From an uncultured Kocuria sp. (lineage in GTDB: Bacteria; Actinomycetota; Actinomycetes; Actinomycetales; Micrococcaceae), in assembly GCF_947500125.1 (NCBI RefSeq), contig NZ_CANMRA010000012.1, positions 57,407 to 121,406 on the forward strand: 64,000 nucleotides of DNA. The letters are read 5' to 3'. Under the pieces are notes generated by a model that was not told where the DNA came from, searched no databases, and saw only the letters and a program-made list of their open reading frames with translations. Each line of letters starts with the position of its first letter. Position 1 is the stretch's first letter. The position numbers and the translations under genes were made by a program. Shown here one piece after another: positions 42,443 through 52,077 of this stretch.

Positions 42443-43681
42443 TCAGCGGGGGCCGGCCGCCGCGGGGCGGCGCAGGATCGCGTACGCCGCGATGCCCGCG
42501 AGCATGCCCCAGAAGGGGGAGACGATGCCGTAGGGGGCGATCCCGGAGACCGTGACCACCAGGGTGATGAGCGCCGCCTCGATGACCGCCGGCTGGTGCC
42601 GGCCGGGGTGCATGCTGTCGAAGAAGGAGCCCTGCAGCGCGCCCAGCAGGGCCACGCCGGCGAGGGCGGTGATCATCCCCGGGGGGATCGCCGAGAACGC
42701 GGCGACGATGGTGTCCGCGAACAGGCCGAAGAGGACGTAGAAGAATCCGCACGAGACGCCGGCCACGTAGCGCCGGCCGAGGTCCGGGTGGGACTCGGGG
42801 CTGGTCGCGATGCCCGCGGTCACGGCGGCGAGGTTCAGGGCGTGGCTGCCGAAGGGCGCGAAGACGACCGAGGCGACGCCCGAGGCGCCGAGCAGCAGAC
42901 GGTCCCGGGCGGCGTAGCCGGCCGTGTGCATCATGGCCAGGCCCGGGGCGTTCTGCCCGGCCGCGGTCACGATCAGCAGCGGGATGCTGATCCCGGCGAT
43001 CGCGTCCCACGAGAACGTGGGCAGCGTCAGCACGGGCTGGGTGAGGGAGAGGTCCAGGGCCACGGGCTCGATCCGCCCCCGGACGAGAGCCATCAGCACG
43101 CCCAGGGCCAGCGCGGCGAAGACGGCGTAGCGGGGGAAGAACCGCCGCCCCAGGAGGTAGCCCAGGACGAGGGCGCCCGCCACCCACGGGTTCTCGACGA
43201 CCGCCGAGGCCACCTTGATGGAGAACGGGAACAGGACGCCCGCCAGGACGGCGGCGGTGATGGGCTTGGGCACCGCGGCCAGGATCCGGCCGATCAGCCC
43301 CGTCACGCCCAGGACCAGGCCCAGGACGCCGGTGACGACATAGGCGCCCACGGCGTCGGAGAAGGAGTAGTTGCCGAGCGAGGTGATCAGCAGCGCCGCC
43401 CCCGGGATGGACCACGCCACCATGACGGGCTGCCGGGTCCACACGCTCATGAGCGCGCACGTGACGCCGGAGCCGACCGAGATGGCCCACAGCCAGGAGG
43501 AGGTGAGCTCCGGGTCGAGTCCGCCCGCCCGGGCGGCCTCGAGGACCACGAGCACGGGTCCCGAGTAGGAGACGACCACGGCCACGAGGCCCGCGAGGGC
43601 CGCCGACGCGGACCAGTCCCGCCGGAGTCCGCGACCGGAGTGCTCGGCGGGCCGGGTGGTGCTCGGCACGTGGCGGCTCAT
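42443..43681 (-). CDS. benE: BenE-family benzoate:H+ symporter
   Basis: 412 residues from ATG 43681 with about 12 membrane helices. BenE-family features include GLVAVVVSYSGPVLVVLEAA near the start, GNYSFSDAVGAYVVTGVLGL, the conserved GISIPLLIVTAAGQNAPGLA and FGSHALNLAAVTAGIATSPE. BenE proteins import benzoate; no benzoate degradation gene lies nearby, so the physiological substrate is open. It is divergent from nothing close: its neighbours on both sides are on the same strand, with 118 bases to the 470-aa gene's stop. Confidence 0.9.
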   Translation of the reverse strand: MSRHVPSTTRPAEHSGRGLRRDWSASAALAGLVAVVVSYSGPVLVVLEAARAGGLDPELTSSWLWAISVGSGVTCALMSVWTRQPVMVAWSIPGAALLITSLGNYSFSDAVGAYVVTGVLGLVLGVTGLIGRILAAVPKPITAAVLAGVLFPFSIKVASAVVENPWVAGALVLGYLLGRRFFPRYAVFAALALGVLMALVRGRIEPVALDLSLTQPVLTLPTFSWDAIAGISIPLLIVTAAGQNAPGLAMMHTAGYAARDRLLLGASGVASVVFAPFGSHALNLAAVTAGIATSPESHPDLGRRYVAGVSCGFFYVLFGLFADTIVAAFSAIPPGMITALAGVALLGALQGSFFDSMHPGRHQPAVIEAALITLVVTVSGIAPYGIVSPFWGMLAGIAAYAILRRPAAAGPR

Positions 43682-43799
43682 GGAGTGCTCCTGGATGGCA
43701 GAAGGGTGGACCGTGCCAGCCTAGGACGACCCTCTCCCGGAGATAAATATCAATCCCGCATGATTCTCCGGACCCGGCATATGAATCGACCGGTGGGCG

Positions 43800-45212
43800 T
43801 CAGGAGTCGACGGTGTCCGGCGCCGCCGGCGCGCGCCACTGCCGGCGGTCCGGGGCGATGACGGAGGCCTCGTCGCGGGTCTCGGCGGGGAAGGACCCGA
43901 CGCCCCAGTGGAACCGGTACGGGTCGGAGCAGCCCCAGCCGAAGCGCAGGCCCTCGACGAGCTTCTGCGCCGCCTCCGGGAAGCCCAGCGGGGCGGTGGT
44001 CCACGGCTGGTCCCAGCCCGTCGGCTCGTTCCACTCGTCCTCGTGGAAGAAGGTGGCGTCCACGGGCCAGGCCGCGTGGGCGAGCTGCCCGCCCGAGAGC
44101 ACGGCGCACTCCACCCCGTGCGGGCCGACCCCGGCCCACGCGACGGGCGCCTCCGAGCGGTCGTCGTAGCGCTCGTACTCCACGACGAGGAAGTCGTTCC
44201 AGGGCAGCCGGGCGAGCACGGTGGCGATGAGCCGGCGCAGGTCCTCCCACACGTCCTCGCCGGCCACCGGGGTGGCCTCGTCCGGGAGGACCACGCCGAT
44301 GCCGGCGCGGCCCAGCATCTCCTGGGCCTCCGGCGTGGCCAGGTCGGACCAGGTCCTCGTGTCGGCGAAGCCGTCCCCCGGGGGCTCCCCGGCCGGCTGG
44401 CGGGCGGAGGCGAAGCGCATGGCCTCCTCCCAGGAGCCGAAGAACCGGCGGACGCCGTCGAAGTAGGGGCGCGGGGTGCTGTCCGCCTCCTGCTCGACGA
44501 CCCACCGGCCGTAGCGGGCCGTGGTCGGGTGGTGGCCGGTGCTGCGGCAGTGGGAGAGGAACGCCGTCACGGCCGTCGCGTACTCGTCCTCCGTGAAGGC
44601 GTGCTCGAGGGCGGGCTCGGCGCCGGCCTGCAGCCCGATCCGCTCGAGCGCCACGTCCCACCGCCCGCCGCCCAGGCGCTGGGCGACCGTGCGCTCGGGC
44701 ACGGGCCAGTGGTGGGCGAGCGCACACAGGAAGTCGGAGTCCGTGCACAGCCCCAGCCGCGCGATCTCGTAGCTGTGCGCGCTGAGCGGACGGCAGGAGG
44801 AGTCCTGGGCGCAGTGCCGCTGGGCCGCCCCGATCAGTCCCAGGGTCCGCCGGGTGAGGGAGCCGTCGGCGTCGGACGCGGCGAGGAGGCCGGTGACGTC
44901 GCGGACCACGTCCGTGCTCAGGTTCAGCGCCGCGTAGTCCGGGGCCGGTGCCAGTCCGAGGTGCTGCGCCATGACGAGCCACACGCCGGCGCCGACCGCG
45001 CCGTCGTTGATCTCCGGGGCGGAGGCGTCCTGCGGGAAGCGCTGTTCCAGGTGCGCGATCGCCGCGTCCAGCACGGCGGTCGACTCCTCCGGGAACAGCA
45101 GCTGGAAGCGCATCCGCACCTGGCCGCGGGTCATCCCGCGGTCGGCCATCGCATGGATCAGCGAGCCATAGCGCTGCACGAAGGCTGCGAGTCCCGCCAC
45201 GGCGTGAGGCAT
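43800..45212 (-). CDS. Unrecognised 470-aa cytoplasmic protein
   Basis: 470 residues from ATG 45212, chosen for its GGAGGACCCT ribosome site. It has no signal peptide or membrane segment. Residues 1-120 are helical (HAVAGLAAFVQRYGSLIHAM, MTRGQVRMRFQLLFPEEST). The middle has a repeated helix-rich pattern including SYEIARLGLCTDSDFLCALAHHWPVPE. The C-terminal 130 residues alternate strands and helices with many Trp (VATVLARLPWNDFLVVEYE, PVAWAGVGPHGVECAV, GWDQPWTTAPLGFPEAAQKL). I do not recognise a family. It lies downstream of the SNF2 gene with about 190 bases between them. Confidence 0.75.
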   Translation of the reverse strand: MPHAVAGLAAFVQRYGSLIHAMADRGMTRGQVRMRFQLLFPEESTAVLDAAIAHLEQRFPQDASAPEINDGAVGAGVWLVMAQHLGLAPAPDYAALNLSTDVVRDVTGLLAASDADGSLTRRTLGLIGAAQRHCAQDSSCRPLSAHSYEIARLGLCTDSDFLCALAHHWPVPERTVAQRLGGGRWDVALERIGLQAGAEPALEHAFTEDEYATAVTAFLSHCRSTGHHPTTARYGRWVVEQEADSTPRPYFDGVRRFFGSWEEAMRFASARQPAGEPPGDGFADTRTWSDLATPEAQEMLGRAGIGVVLPDEATPVAGEDVWEDLRRLIATVLARLPWNDFLVVEYERYDDRSEAPVAWAGVGPHGVECAVLSGGQLAHAAWPVDATFFHEDEWNEPTGWDQPWTTAPLGFPEAAQKLVEGLRFGWGCSDPYRFHWGVGSFPAETRDEASVIAPDRRQWRAPAAPDTVDS

Positions 45213-45401
45213 GGAGGGTCCTCCGGTCGAATGGTCGGAACGGCTCGGGGAAGGCGCCCGAGCCGAGGGGGCTGCGCCGCCGCACGGCACCACGCCGCCG
45301 CACGATACCGCGCACCTCCGATGCTAGTCCCTGCCCGCCGGTTCCCGCGCGTGCGGGAGAATGTGACGGTCCCGGCGCCCACCCGCGGACGAAGCCGCAG
45401 G

Positions 45402-48400
45402 TCAGGGCGTGAGCAGGCCCCGGATGTCCTCGGCGGTGAGAGCGCTGGAGAACATCCTGTCGTCGTCCAGCACGGCGGTGAACAGCCTGGCCTTGCGCTC
45501 CTTGAGCTCCATGACCTTCTCCTCGATCGTGTCCCGGGCCACGAGCCGGTAGACCATCACCTTCTTCTGCTGGCCGATGCGGTGGGTGCGGTCCACGGCC
45601 TGCTCCTCGGTGGCCGGGTTCCACCACGGGTCCAGGAGGAAGCAGTAGTCGGCCTGGGTGAGGTTGAGCCCGAAGCCGCCGGCCTTGAGGCTCACCAGGA
45701 ACACGGGGACCTCGCCGGACGTGAACCGCTCGAGCACCCGCGCCCGGTCCGTCGTGGAGCCGTCGAGGTAGGCGTAGGGGATCCGCAGCTCGTCCAGGCG
45801 GGCCGCGGCCTTCTTGAGGAAGCTGGTGAACTGGCTGAACACCAGCGGCCGGTGCCCCTCCGCCACGATCTCGGGCAGGTGCTCGAAGAGCAGGTCGAGC
45901 TTGCTCGAGGAGACGTCCGCCGCGGGGTCCACGAGGGACGCGTCGAGGCTGAGCAGGCGCAGGGTGGTCAGGGACTGGAAGATGGTGAAGCGGTTGCGGT
46001 CGAGGTCGCGCAGCAGACCGAGGACCTTCTGCCGCTCCCGCTGCAGGCGCGTGTCGTAGATGCGGCGGTGCGCGGGGGAGAGCTCCACCTCGATGGTCTG
46101 CTCGAGCTTGGGCGGCAGTTCGAGGTCCACGGACTCCTTGGTCCGGCGGAGCATGAGCGGCTTGACCCGGCGGCGCAGCCGGGCGAGCGCCGCGGCGTCC
46201 TCCCCGCGCTCGATGGGACGCTGGTAGGTCTCCGTGAACTTCCGCCGGGACGGGAACAGGCCGGGAGCGGTCAGGGACAGCAGCGCCCACAGCTCCACGA
46301 GGCTGTTCTCGAGGGGGGTGCCCGTGATCGCGAGCTTGAACGGGGCGTCGAGCTCCTTCGCGGCCCGGTGCGCCTTGGTCCGGGGGTTCTTCACGAACTG
46401 CGCCTCGTCGAGGAGCACCCCAGCCCAGGAGATCCCCCGGTAGGCGGTCTCGTCCAGGCGCAGCAGGGTGTAGGAGGTCACCACCACGCGGGCGCCCGCG
46501 GCGGCGTCCGCGAGGTCGGTGCCGGCCTTCGCCTGCGTGTCGGTCACGCCCACGACCGGCAGGGACGGGGCGAAGCGCCGGATCTCCGCCGTCCAGTTGG
46601 GCACCACGGAGGTCGGGGCGACCACGAGGAAGGGCGGCAGGTCCGGGTCCCGCTCGACGGCGCGGCAGATCAGGGCGATCGCCTGCACGGTCTTGCCCAG
46701 ACCCATGTCGTCGGCCAGGATCCCGCCCAGGCCGTGGTCCCACAGCACGCTCAGCCACGAGTAGCCGTCGCGCTGGTACGGGCGCAGCTCGGCGTGCAGG
46801 GTCGCCGGGACGGGGGGCGCCCCGAGGTCCTCGAGCTCGAGCAGGGAGCGCACGCTCTCCTGCCAGGCCTCGGCCTGGTCCGTGTCCGTCGCGACGTCCT
46901 CGAAGTCCTGCCACAGCCCGGCCTGGTGCCGGTGGATGCGCAGCGGCCCCTCGGGGGTCTCCTGCAGCGAGCGCGCCTCGGCGATGAGCTCGCGCAGCCG
47001 GTCGAACTCGGGGCGGTCCAGGGAGAACCACGAGCCGTCCGGGGCCAGCATCACGTCCTGGCCGAGGTCCAGGGCGCGGAAGACGTCGGCGAAGGAGATG
47101 TAGAACTCTCCCACCTTGACCGTGACTCCCAGGTCGAACCAGTCACGGCGCTCCGTGGCGGCGGTGCTGACGGTGATGGTGGGCGGGTCGGCGATCTGCT
47201 GGTAGGCCATGCGCCCGCCGGTGTGCTCGATCCGCAGGTCCGGGACCTTCTCGAGGGCGGGCAGCCACTCGCGCACCAGCACCAGGGCGTCCTGCGCCAC
47301 GTAGCTCGAGCGGCGGAAGTCCACGCCCGGCGCCCGGTGGCGCACCGCGGCGGTGACTGCCGTCTCCCAGGAGGACTCGCGGTGCACGGGCTCGTCGGCG
47401 AGCGGGTCCTCGGGGCGGAACGGCAGCAGGATCCGGTCCCGGCCCTTCTGGTACTCCCACTCCCAGCGGGCGCGGATGGTGAGCTCCTGGTGCTCCAGGG
47501 TGAGCACCAGCTCGGGGTCCGCGACCTGCGGCAGCTCGATGGACCCGTCCCCGGTGTCCACGTCCATGCTGCGGTGCAGCCGCGGGAAGTAGCGGTCGAA
47601 GAACTCCTCGACCTCGTCCTCGGGGATCCGCAGCCCGCCCGCCGTGTCCAGGAACCGCCGCTGCTCGCGGGTCAGCCGGGTGGCCAGGGGCACGAGGCGC
47701 AGCGGGAGGACGTTGAGGTCCTCCGTGTCGGCGACGGCCTGCGGGTCCCCGTCCGGGGAGAACAGCCCGTGCCCGGGGTCGCCGATGATCCGGGCGGTGC
47801 CGAGGGCGATCCTGCGGTCGCCGCAGTCCACCGTGGGCCGCAGCTCGAGGTCCTTCCCGGGGCCGCGCAGCACGTCCACGTGGAAGCGTCCCGGCTCCTC
47901 GACCGTCACGGGCAGCCCGTGCTCCCGGCCGACCAGGGAGATCCCGGCGGCCTCCGCCCGGGCGAGGATGCCCCACAGCAGGGGCGAGGCGTAGGAGTCG
48001 AGCCGGATCCAGTGCCGGTCGTGCACCGCGTAGGGGGAGCGGGTGGCGCTGAGCGCCCGGAGCTCGTCGAACCAGTCGACCTGCTCGGGGCTCAGCGACC
48101 ACCGGCCGGCGTCGGCGGTGACGGTCTCCCAGTCCAGCCCGCCCTTGATCCACCCGCCCCGCCGGCCCCGGCGCACCGGGCGGACGTACAGGTGCCACGG
48201 CGAGCCGGCGCGGCCCGTGCCGTGCACGTACCGGTACGGCTCCCGGCGCAGGTCGAACTCCAGGGCCACCCCCTCGGGCTCCTCGGGGGGCGGTTCCACG
48301 GGGCCCGTCCCGCCCAGGATCTCGGTCAGGGCGTCCTTCCAGTCGGGTGCGCCGCCCCGCCGCCCGGACGCGTGGCCCTCCCGGGGCGCGGTGCCGGCCG

Positions 48401-48746
48401 GGGACGGCGGCGCCGCGGTGCCGCCCTGCTGGTGGGCGCGGACCGCGGTCTCGAAGTTGTGGCGCAGCACCGTGGCGACGGCGTGCTTGCAGAAGCCCCC
48501 GGCCGGGCAGCTGCACCACGCGGGCCCGGGCGCGCCCTCGGCCCCGACGTGCACGGACACCGAGTACACCGACCCGGAGCCCTCGACCTCGGCGGAGAGG
48601 CTGCCGGCCCCCTCGGCGCCCGGGGACCACCGCACGGCGCGCACGCGTCCGGTGCGGAAGTACTCCTGGCCGCGCCGGAAGACGGCGGGCCCGGAGGCGG
48701 CGACGAGCCGCCGGGAGTCCACGAGGGGACCGGGAGGGGAGTGCAT
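45402..48746 (-). CDS. SNF2/Rad54-family helicase with N-terminal SWIM zinc finger
   Basis: 1114 residues from ATG 48746. The SWIM motif has Cys78, Cys80, Cys86 and His88 in WCSCPAGGFCKHAV. A long middle region (about 120-630) is the SNF2-associated part. The ATPase core begins with ELRPYQRDGYSWLSVLWDHG, Walker A MGLGKTVQAI near residue 677, DEAQ box LLDEAQFVKN near 780, motif III ITGTPLENSLVELWALL, then the helicase-C motifs VFSQFTSFLKKAAARLDEL, GGFGLNLTQADYCFLLDPWW and DRTHRIGQQKKV. It resembles actinobacterial HelZ-type proteins (M. tuberculosis Rv2101). Its role, perhaps DNA repair or remodelling, is unproven. It is divergent from the 1041-aa gene. Confidence 0.95.
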   Translation of the reverse strand: MHSPPGPLVDSRRLVAASGPAVFRRGQEYFRTGRVRAVRWSPGAEGAGSLSAEVEGSGSVYSVSVHVGAEGAPGPAWCSCPAGGFCKHAVATVLRHNFETAVRAHQQGGTAAPPSPAGTAPREGHASGRRGGAPDWKDALTEILGGTGPVEPPPEEPEGVALEFDLRREPYRYVHGTGRAGSPWHLYVRPVRRGRRGGWIKGGLDWETVTADAGRWSLSPEQVDWFDELRALSATRSPYAVHDRHWIRLDSYASPLLWGILARAEAAGISLVGREHGLPVTVEEPGRFHVDVLRGPGKDLELRPTVDCGDRRIALGTARIIGDPGHGLFSPDGDPQAVADTEDLNVLPLRLVPLATRLTREQRRFLDTAGGLRIPEDEVEEFFDRYFPRLHRSMDVDTGDGSIELPQVADPELVLTLEHQELTIRARWEWEYQKGRDRILLPFRPEDPLADEPVHRESSWETAVTAAVRHRAPGVDFRRSSYVAQDALVLVREWLPALEKVPDLRIEHTGGRMAYQQIADPPTITVSTAATERRDWFDLGVTVKVGEFYISFADVFRALDLGQDVMLAPDGSWFSLDRPEFDRLRELIAEARSLQETPEGPLRIHRHQAGLWQDFEDVATDTDQAEAWQESVRSLLELEDLGAPPVPATLHAELRPYQRDGYSWLSVLWDHGLGGILADDMGLGKTVQAIALICRAVERDPDLPPFLVVAPTSVVPNWTAEIRRFAPSLPVVGVTDTQAKAGTDLADAAAGARVVVTSYTLLRLDETAYRGISWAGVLLDEAQFVKNPRTKAHRAAKELDAPFKLAITGTPLENSLVELWALLSLTAPGLFPSRRKFTETYQRPIERGEDAAALARLRRRVKPLMLRRTKESVDLELPPKLEQTIEVELSPAHRRIYDTRLQRERQKVLGLLRDLDRNRFTIFQSLTTLRLLSLDASLVDPAADVSSSKLDLLFEHLPEIVAEGHRPLVFSQFTSFLKKAAARLDELRIPYAYLDGSTTDRARVLERFTSGEVPVFLVSLKAGGFGLNLTQADYCFLLDPWWNPATEEQAVDRTHRIGQQKKVMVYRLVARDTIEEKVMELKERKARLFTAVLDDDRMFSSALTAEDIRGLLTP

Positions 48747-48802
48747 CGTCCCACCGTATCGGCCCGGGACGCCGGGCGTGCGCAGCGGTCCTGCGGCCTC
48801 TC

Positions 48803-48808
48803 TATAAT
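48803..48808 (+). promoter_or_regulatory. Consensus -10 box upstream of the 1041-aa gene
   Basis: TATAAT, a perfect sigma-70-type -10 and a rare hexamer at this G+C content, lies 58 bases before GTG 48867. No clear -35 is seen 16-18 bases upstream (region 48779-48787 reads GTGCGCAGC). The 120-bp gap is shared with the divergent SNF2 gene. Confidence 0.6.
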
Positions 48809-48866
48809 CGAGGCGACCCCTCGAACGACGACAGCGGCCCCACGTGCGGCCGCGGACGGAGGACTC

Positions 48867-51800
48867 GTGCCCGACACTGCTGGGCTCCGCCTCGGAGACC
48901 ATGCCATTGCCGACAGTGCCGAGGAGCTCGCCTACCTCCGGTGGAACGACGCCGTCTGCGCGGCCTTCTTCGGCCCGGAGCGGGCGGGGGAGCTGATCTA
49001 CCTCGACCTCGACGACAAGACGCTCGCCGCGATCGGCGAGGAGCGCGGCCTCGACGGTCCCTCGACCCTGCGGGCGCTCGCCGACTCGGTGACCCCGCTG
49101 CTGGTGACCGAGGACGGGCGGCGCTCGGTGTTCGACGTGTTCAACCGGCTCAACGGCCAGTGGTACCGCGCCACCCGCCGCAGCCTGGACTCCATCGCGG
49201 AGATCCCGCCGCCGCCCGTCGTCGCGCTGCTGGCGCTGTTCGCGCTCGCCGGACGGCACATGTCGACCCTGGCCGCGCGGACGGGCAACAAGTCCGTCTC
49301 CGCGTTCTTCCTGCCCCTGACCGTGCTGCTGCAGGCCGGGCCGGAGAACGCCAAGGCCCTCGAGTCGTCCTTCAAGAAGGACACCGAGGCGTACTGGGAC
49401 GCGCTGCGCTACTGGCTCGAGCTGCGCAACGGCGAGATCGGCCTGCCCACGGCGTACGCGGTGAACCAGCGGCCGGTCGGGCTCGCGCTGTCCCAGACGA
49501 TGTTCGGCGAGGCGGAGCGGCGCCAGCTGCACCGCATGTTCGAGGACCTCGGGATGACCACGGCCCAGGGGCTCTCCGCGGCCGAGCTCGGGGTCTACCT
49601 CGACTTCTGGCTGGACATGGCCGAGACCAAGGCGTCCAAGGCCATGAAGCAGGTCTGGGCGAACCCCCTCACCCGCGAGCCCGGACTCGAGATCGCCCTG
49701 GCGGAGCTCGCCGTCTGGGAGCAGTCCCGCGAGCAGGCCCGCGCCGAGGTCCGCGCGAACGGCCGGGGGCCGGGCCGCAGCGCCGTCAAGTCGTGCTCGC
49801 TGTCCCTCACGGACAGCACGGACTACGTGGGCAACCCCGTGTTCGAGCTCGGCTTCGTGGTGCCCAAGCGCTTCCTCTCCGGCCGGGAGGTGGAGCTCGA
49901 GACCACGGCGGGGCCCCGCACCGTGTTCCTGTCCTTCATCGGGGACGCCTTCCTGGGGGTCTCCGCCTACACCGCGCGGATGGACCCGGGGACGCTGCTG
50001 GGCGGGACCCTGCAGCTCAGCGCCGGGGACGTGCGCTTCGAGCGCCACCCGCGCCCCGTCGTCATCTTCGCCAAGGACGGCTTCTCGGACACCTTCATCT
50101 CCGTGGACCACATCCCCGCGGCCTGGCCCTGCCGGATCATGGTCCGGGACGAGCCGGAGTGGATCGCCCAGATCAAACGCATCCTCGACGACTCCGCCTC
50201 CCCGGACTACCGCTTCGTCGAGGCGGGCACCCACGGCCTCGCCGAGGGCTGGGTGATGTTCGACGACGTGCAGGTGCTGCGCGCGGGCAACCCGGAGCTC
50301 ACCGCCAACGACAACTTCTCCGGACTGGTGCCCCGGCTGGTCCCCGCCGTGACCCTCTCGGGGGGCCTGCGGATCCCCGGGGACGTGGTGCGCTGGTCGG
50401 CGCTGCGCCCGCCGCAGGTGACCATCACCTCGGACACGGACGCGCCCCTGACCGTGGAGTGCGAGTGGCGCAACCCGCACTCCTTCAAGCTGGAGAAGGC
50501 GAAGCTCGTGGAGGGGCGCGTGCCGCCGTTCCAGATCTCGCTGCACGGCACGCCGATGGCCCGGGCTGACCGGACCCTCAAGCCCAACGACTACACGCTG
50601 GTCCTCAAGGCGGGCCGCACGGTCCGGCAGCGCCGCGAGTTCAAGCTGCGGGACTCGTCCTTCCACCTGACCCAGCGCTCCCTCGGCTACGAGGGCGAGA
50701 TGGTGCACGTCGAGGAGGAGCCCCTGTGGCCCGTCACGGCGGGCATCGTGGCGGAGCTGCCCGAGCGGTACGTGCAGGGCGCGTTCGACAACCTGCCCGC
50801 ACGGGAGGCGGCGGGGGACCACGAGGTCCCCGGCGCCCCCGGCTGGCACTCCTCCGAGGGGCAGCTGCTGCTCGAGCGCACCAACGCGCTGCCCGAGCCG
50901 GAGGGACGCTCCTGCCTGACCACCGGCCGGCACCGCATCGTGCTGCCCGCCATGGAGCCCAAGGCGAAGGCGCCGTGGATCTTCGGCCAGTGCGCCCAGT
51001 GCGGGCTGCAGAAGCGCTATCCGGGCCGGCTCACGAAGCCCTCCGCGCTCACCTCCACCGGGTCCGTGGAGGCGCTGCGCTTCATCGGCCCGGACGAGGG
51101 GGAGTACCCGACGTCCTGGGCCCCGTTCCGGGACGCCCTCACGTTCCTGGGCGGCGGCAAGCGCTCGAGCCTGTCGATCGTGGCCCGCCAGCTCGAGGAC
51201 TCCGAGCGCTTCGAGGAGTGGTTCGTGGGCCACCTGCAGGCCCTCGGCTTCCTCGAGGTGGTCCGCGACGAGCACTGGACCGTGCGGCGCTGGCAGGTCT
51301 GCGGGCCCTCGCTCACCCAGCTCGTGGACGGCTCCGTGCTGCTCACCGGCGGCTGGACACCGGAGAAGGAGGCCGTGGTCGCCGAGGCGGCCGCGGCGCA
51401 GGAGGCGTCCGTGGTGGTGCTCTCCCCCGAGGACCACGGGACCACCCTGCTGCAGGACGTGGACCTCGGAACGCTGCAGGAGGCGCTGCCGGTGGGGCTG
51501 TGCGACGTCGTCTTCGACGCCGGGCCCGCGATGCTGGAGACCCTGCCCCCGCTGTCCGAGGTCGAGGAGCGGCTGCGGCGCGCGGAGATGCAGTACAACG
51601 GGGTGGCCGAGCGCTTCGTCCCCGAGGACGCCACGTGGGAGCACACCGAGGACCGGAACCGGCCGGGGCTGTACCGGATCAACCACCACCACCGGACCCG
51701 GTACGCGTTCCGCACCCCGGCGGACGTCGAGTCCGGCCACGCCCGGTTCGTGGCCTCGGGCATCGGCAAGCACTTCGCGGCCCGGCAGGCCGGGGTGCCG

Positions 51801-51992
51801 ATCGTCTCCTACGACCCCGAGCTGGAGCTGCTGTCCGTGCCCATCGGGGCGGAGCTGGCCGGGCTCTACGCCCGCGCCGCCGTCCTGTGCTCCGGGCTGC
51901 TGCCCGCCAAGGTGGACGAGGACTTCTCGCTCAACTACGGGGACGTCACGCCCGAGTTCGCCCAGGCGCTGGTGGACAAGCTCATGAGCTGA
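48867..51992 (+). CDS. Large unrecognised protein (1041 aa) with one CxxC motif
   Basis: 1041 residues from GTG 48867, placed by GGAGGA just upstream. It is soluble, with no signal or membrane segment. Residues 1-310 are mostly helical (YLRWNDAVCAAFFGPERAGEL, VFDVFNRLNGQWYRATRRS). Residues about 310-680 are strand-rich and resemble stacked beta domains (NPVFELGFVVPKRFLSGREV, PVVIFAKDGFSDTFISVDH). A single CxxC, FGQCAQCGLQKRYPG, is near residue 708. A winged-helix-like segment follows near 760-815 (GKRSSLSIVARQLEDSERF). I do not recognise the family. Head-to-head placement with a SNF2 helicase suggests a nucleic-acid-related role, but this is only inference. Confidence 0.85.
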   Translation: MPDTAGLRLGDHAIADSAEELAYLRWNDAVCAAFFGPERAGELIYLDLDDKTLAAIGEERGLDGPSTLRALADSVTPLLVTEDGRRSVFDVFNRLNGQWYRATRRSLDSIAEIPPPPVVALLALFALAGRHMSTLAARTGNKSVSAFFLPLTVLLQAGPENAKALESSFKKDTEAYWDALRYWLELRNGEIGLPTAYAVNQRPVGLALSQTMFGEAERRQLHRMFEDLGMTTAQGLSAAELGVYLDFWLDMAETKASKAMKQVWANPLTREPGLEIALAELAVWEQSREQARAEVRANGRGPGRSAVKSCSLSLTDSTDYVGNPVFELGFVVPKRFLSGREVELETTAGPRTVFLSFIGDAFLGVSAYTARMDPGTLLGGTLQLSAGDVRFERHPRPVVIFAKDGFSDTFISVDHIPAAWPCRIMVRDEPEWIAQIKRILDDSASPDYRFVEAGTHGLAEGWVMFDDVQVLRAGNPELTANDNFSGLVPRLVPAVTLSGGLRIPGDVVRWSALRPPQVTITSDTDAPLTVECEWRNPHSFKLEKAKLVEGRVPPFQISLHGTPMARADRTLKPNDYTLVLKAGRTVRQRREFKLRDSSFHLTQRSLGYEGEMVHVEEEPLWPVTAGIVAELPERYVQGAFDNLPAREAAGDHEVPGAPGWHSSEGQLLLERTNALPEPEGRSCLTTGRHRIVLPAMEPKAKAPWIFGQCAQCGLQKRYPGRLTKPSALTSTGSVEALRFIGPDEGEYPTSWAPFRDALTFLGGGKRSSLSIVARQLEDSERFEEWFVGHLQALGFLEVVRDEHWTVRRWQVCGPSLTQLVDGSVLLTGGWTPEKEAVVAEAAAAQEASVVVLSPEDHGTTLLQDVDLGTLQEALPVGLCDVVFDAGPAMLETLPPLSEVEERLRRAEMQYNGVAERFVPEDATWEHTEDRNRPGLYRINHHHRTRYAFRTPADVESGHARFVASGIGKHFAARQAGVPIVSYDPELELLSVPIGAELAGLYARAAVLCSGLLPAKVDEDFSLNYGDVTPEFAQALVDKLMS

Positions 51993-52006
51993 GCCGCCGT
52001 CGGGAA

Positions 52007-52048
52007 CGGACGGGCCCCGGGTCGCACGTGCGACCCGGGGCCCGTCCG
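52007..52048. terminator. 42-bp perfect palindrome, bidirectional terminator
   Basis: The 21-base half-site starts CGGACGGGCCCCGGGTCGCA and meets its exact complement at CACGTG in the centre. It lies 14 bases past the 1041-aa stop and 30 bases from the convergent betA stop, so it can end both transcripts. Confidence 0.9.
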
Positions 52049-52077
52049 CGTCGGGGGAGGAAGCGGGGAGGGGACGC

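Noticed and set aside
43908..51992. A stop-free frame of nearly 2,700 codons on the plus strand, and one of over 2,100 codons on the minus strand (45402-51773)
   Set aside because: They are high-GC artefacts: each joins a real gene (1041-aa protein or SNF2 helicase) to the antisense of its neighbours. Family motifs and ribosome sites place the true starts at 48867 and 48746.
43800..51992. DISARM, Zorya or Druantia defence system
   Set aside because: Only a SNF2 helicase is recognisable; there is no methylase, DUF1998, PLD, MotAB-like or other partner gene.
52007..52048. Long palindrome as a replication origin or recombination site
   Set aside because: It sits between two convergent stops and resembles the other long-stem terminators here; no DnaA boxes or recombinase are nearby.
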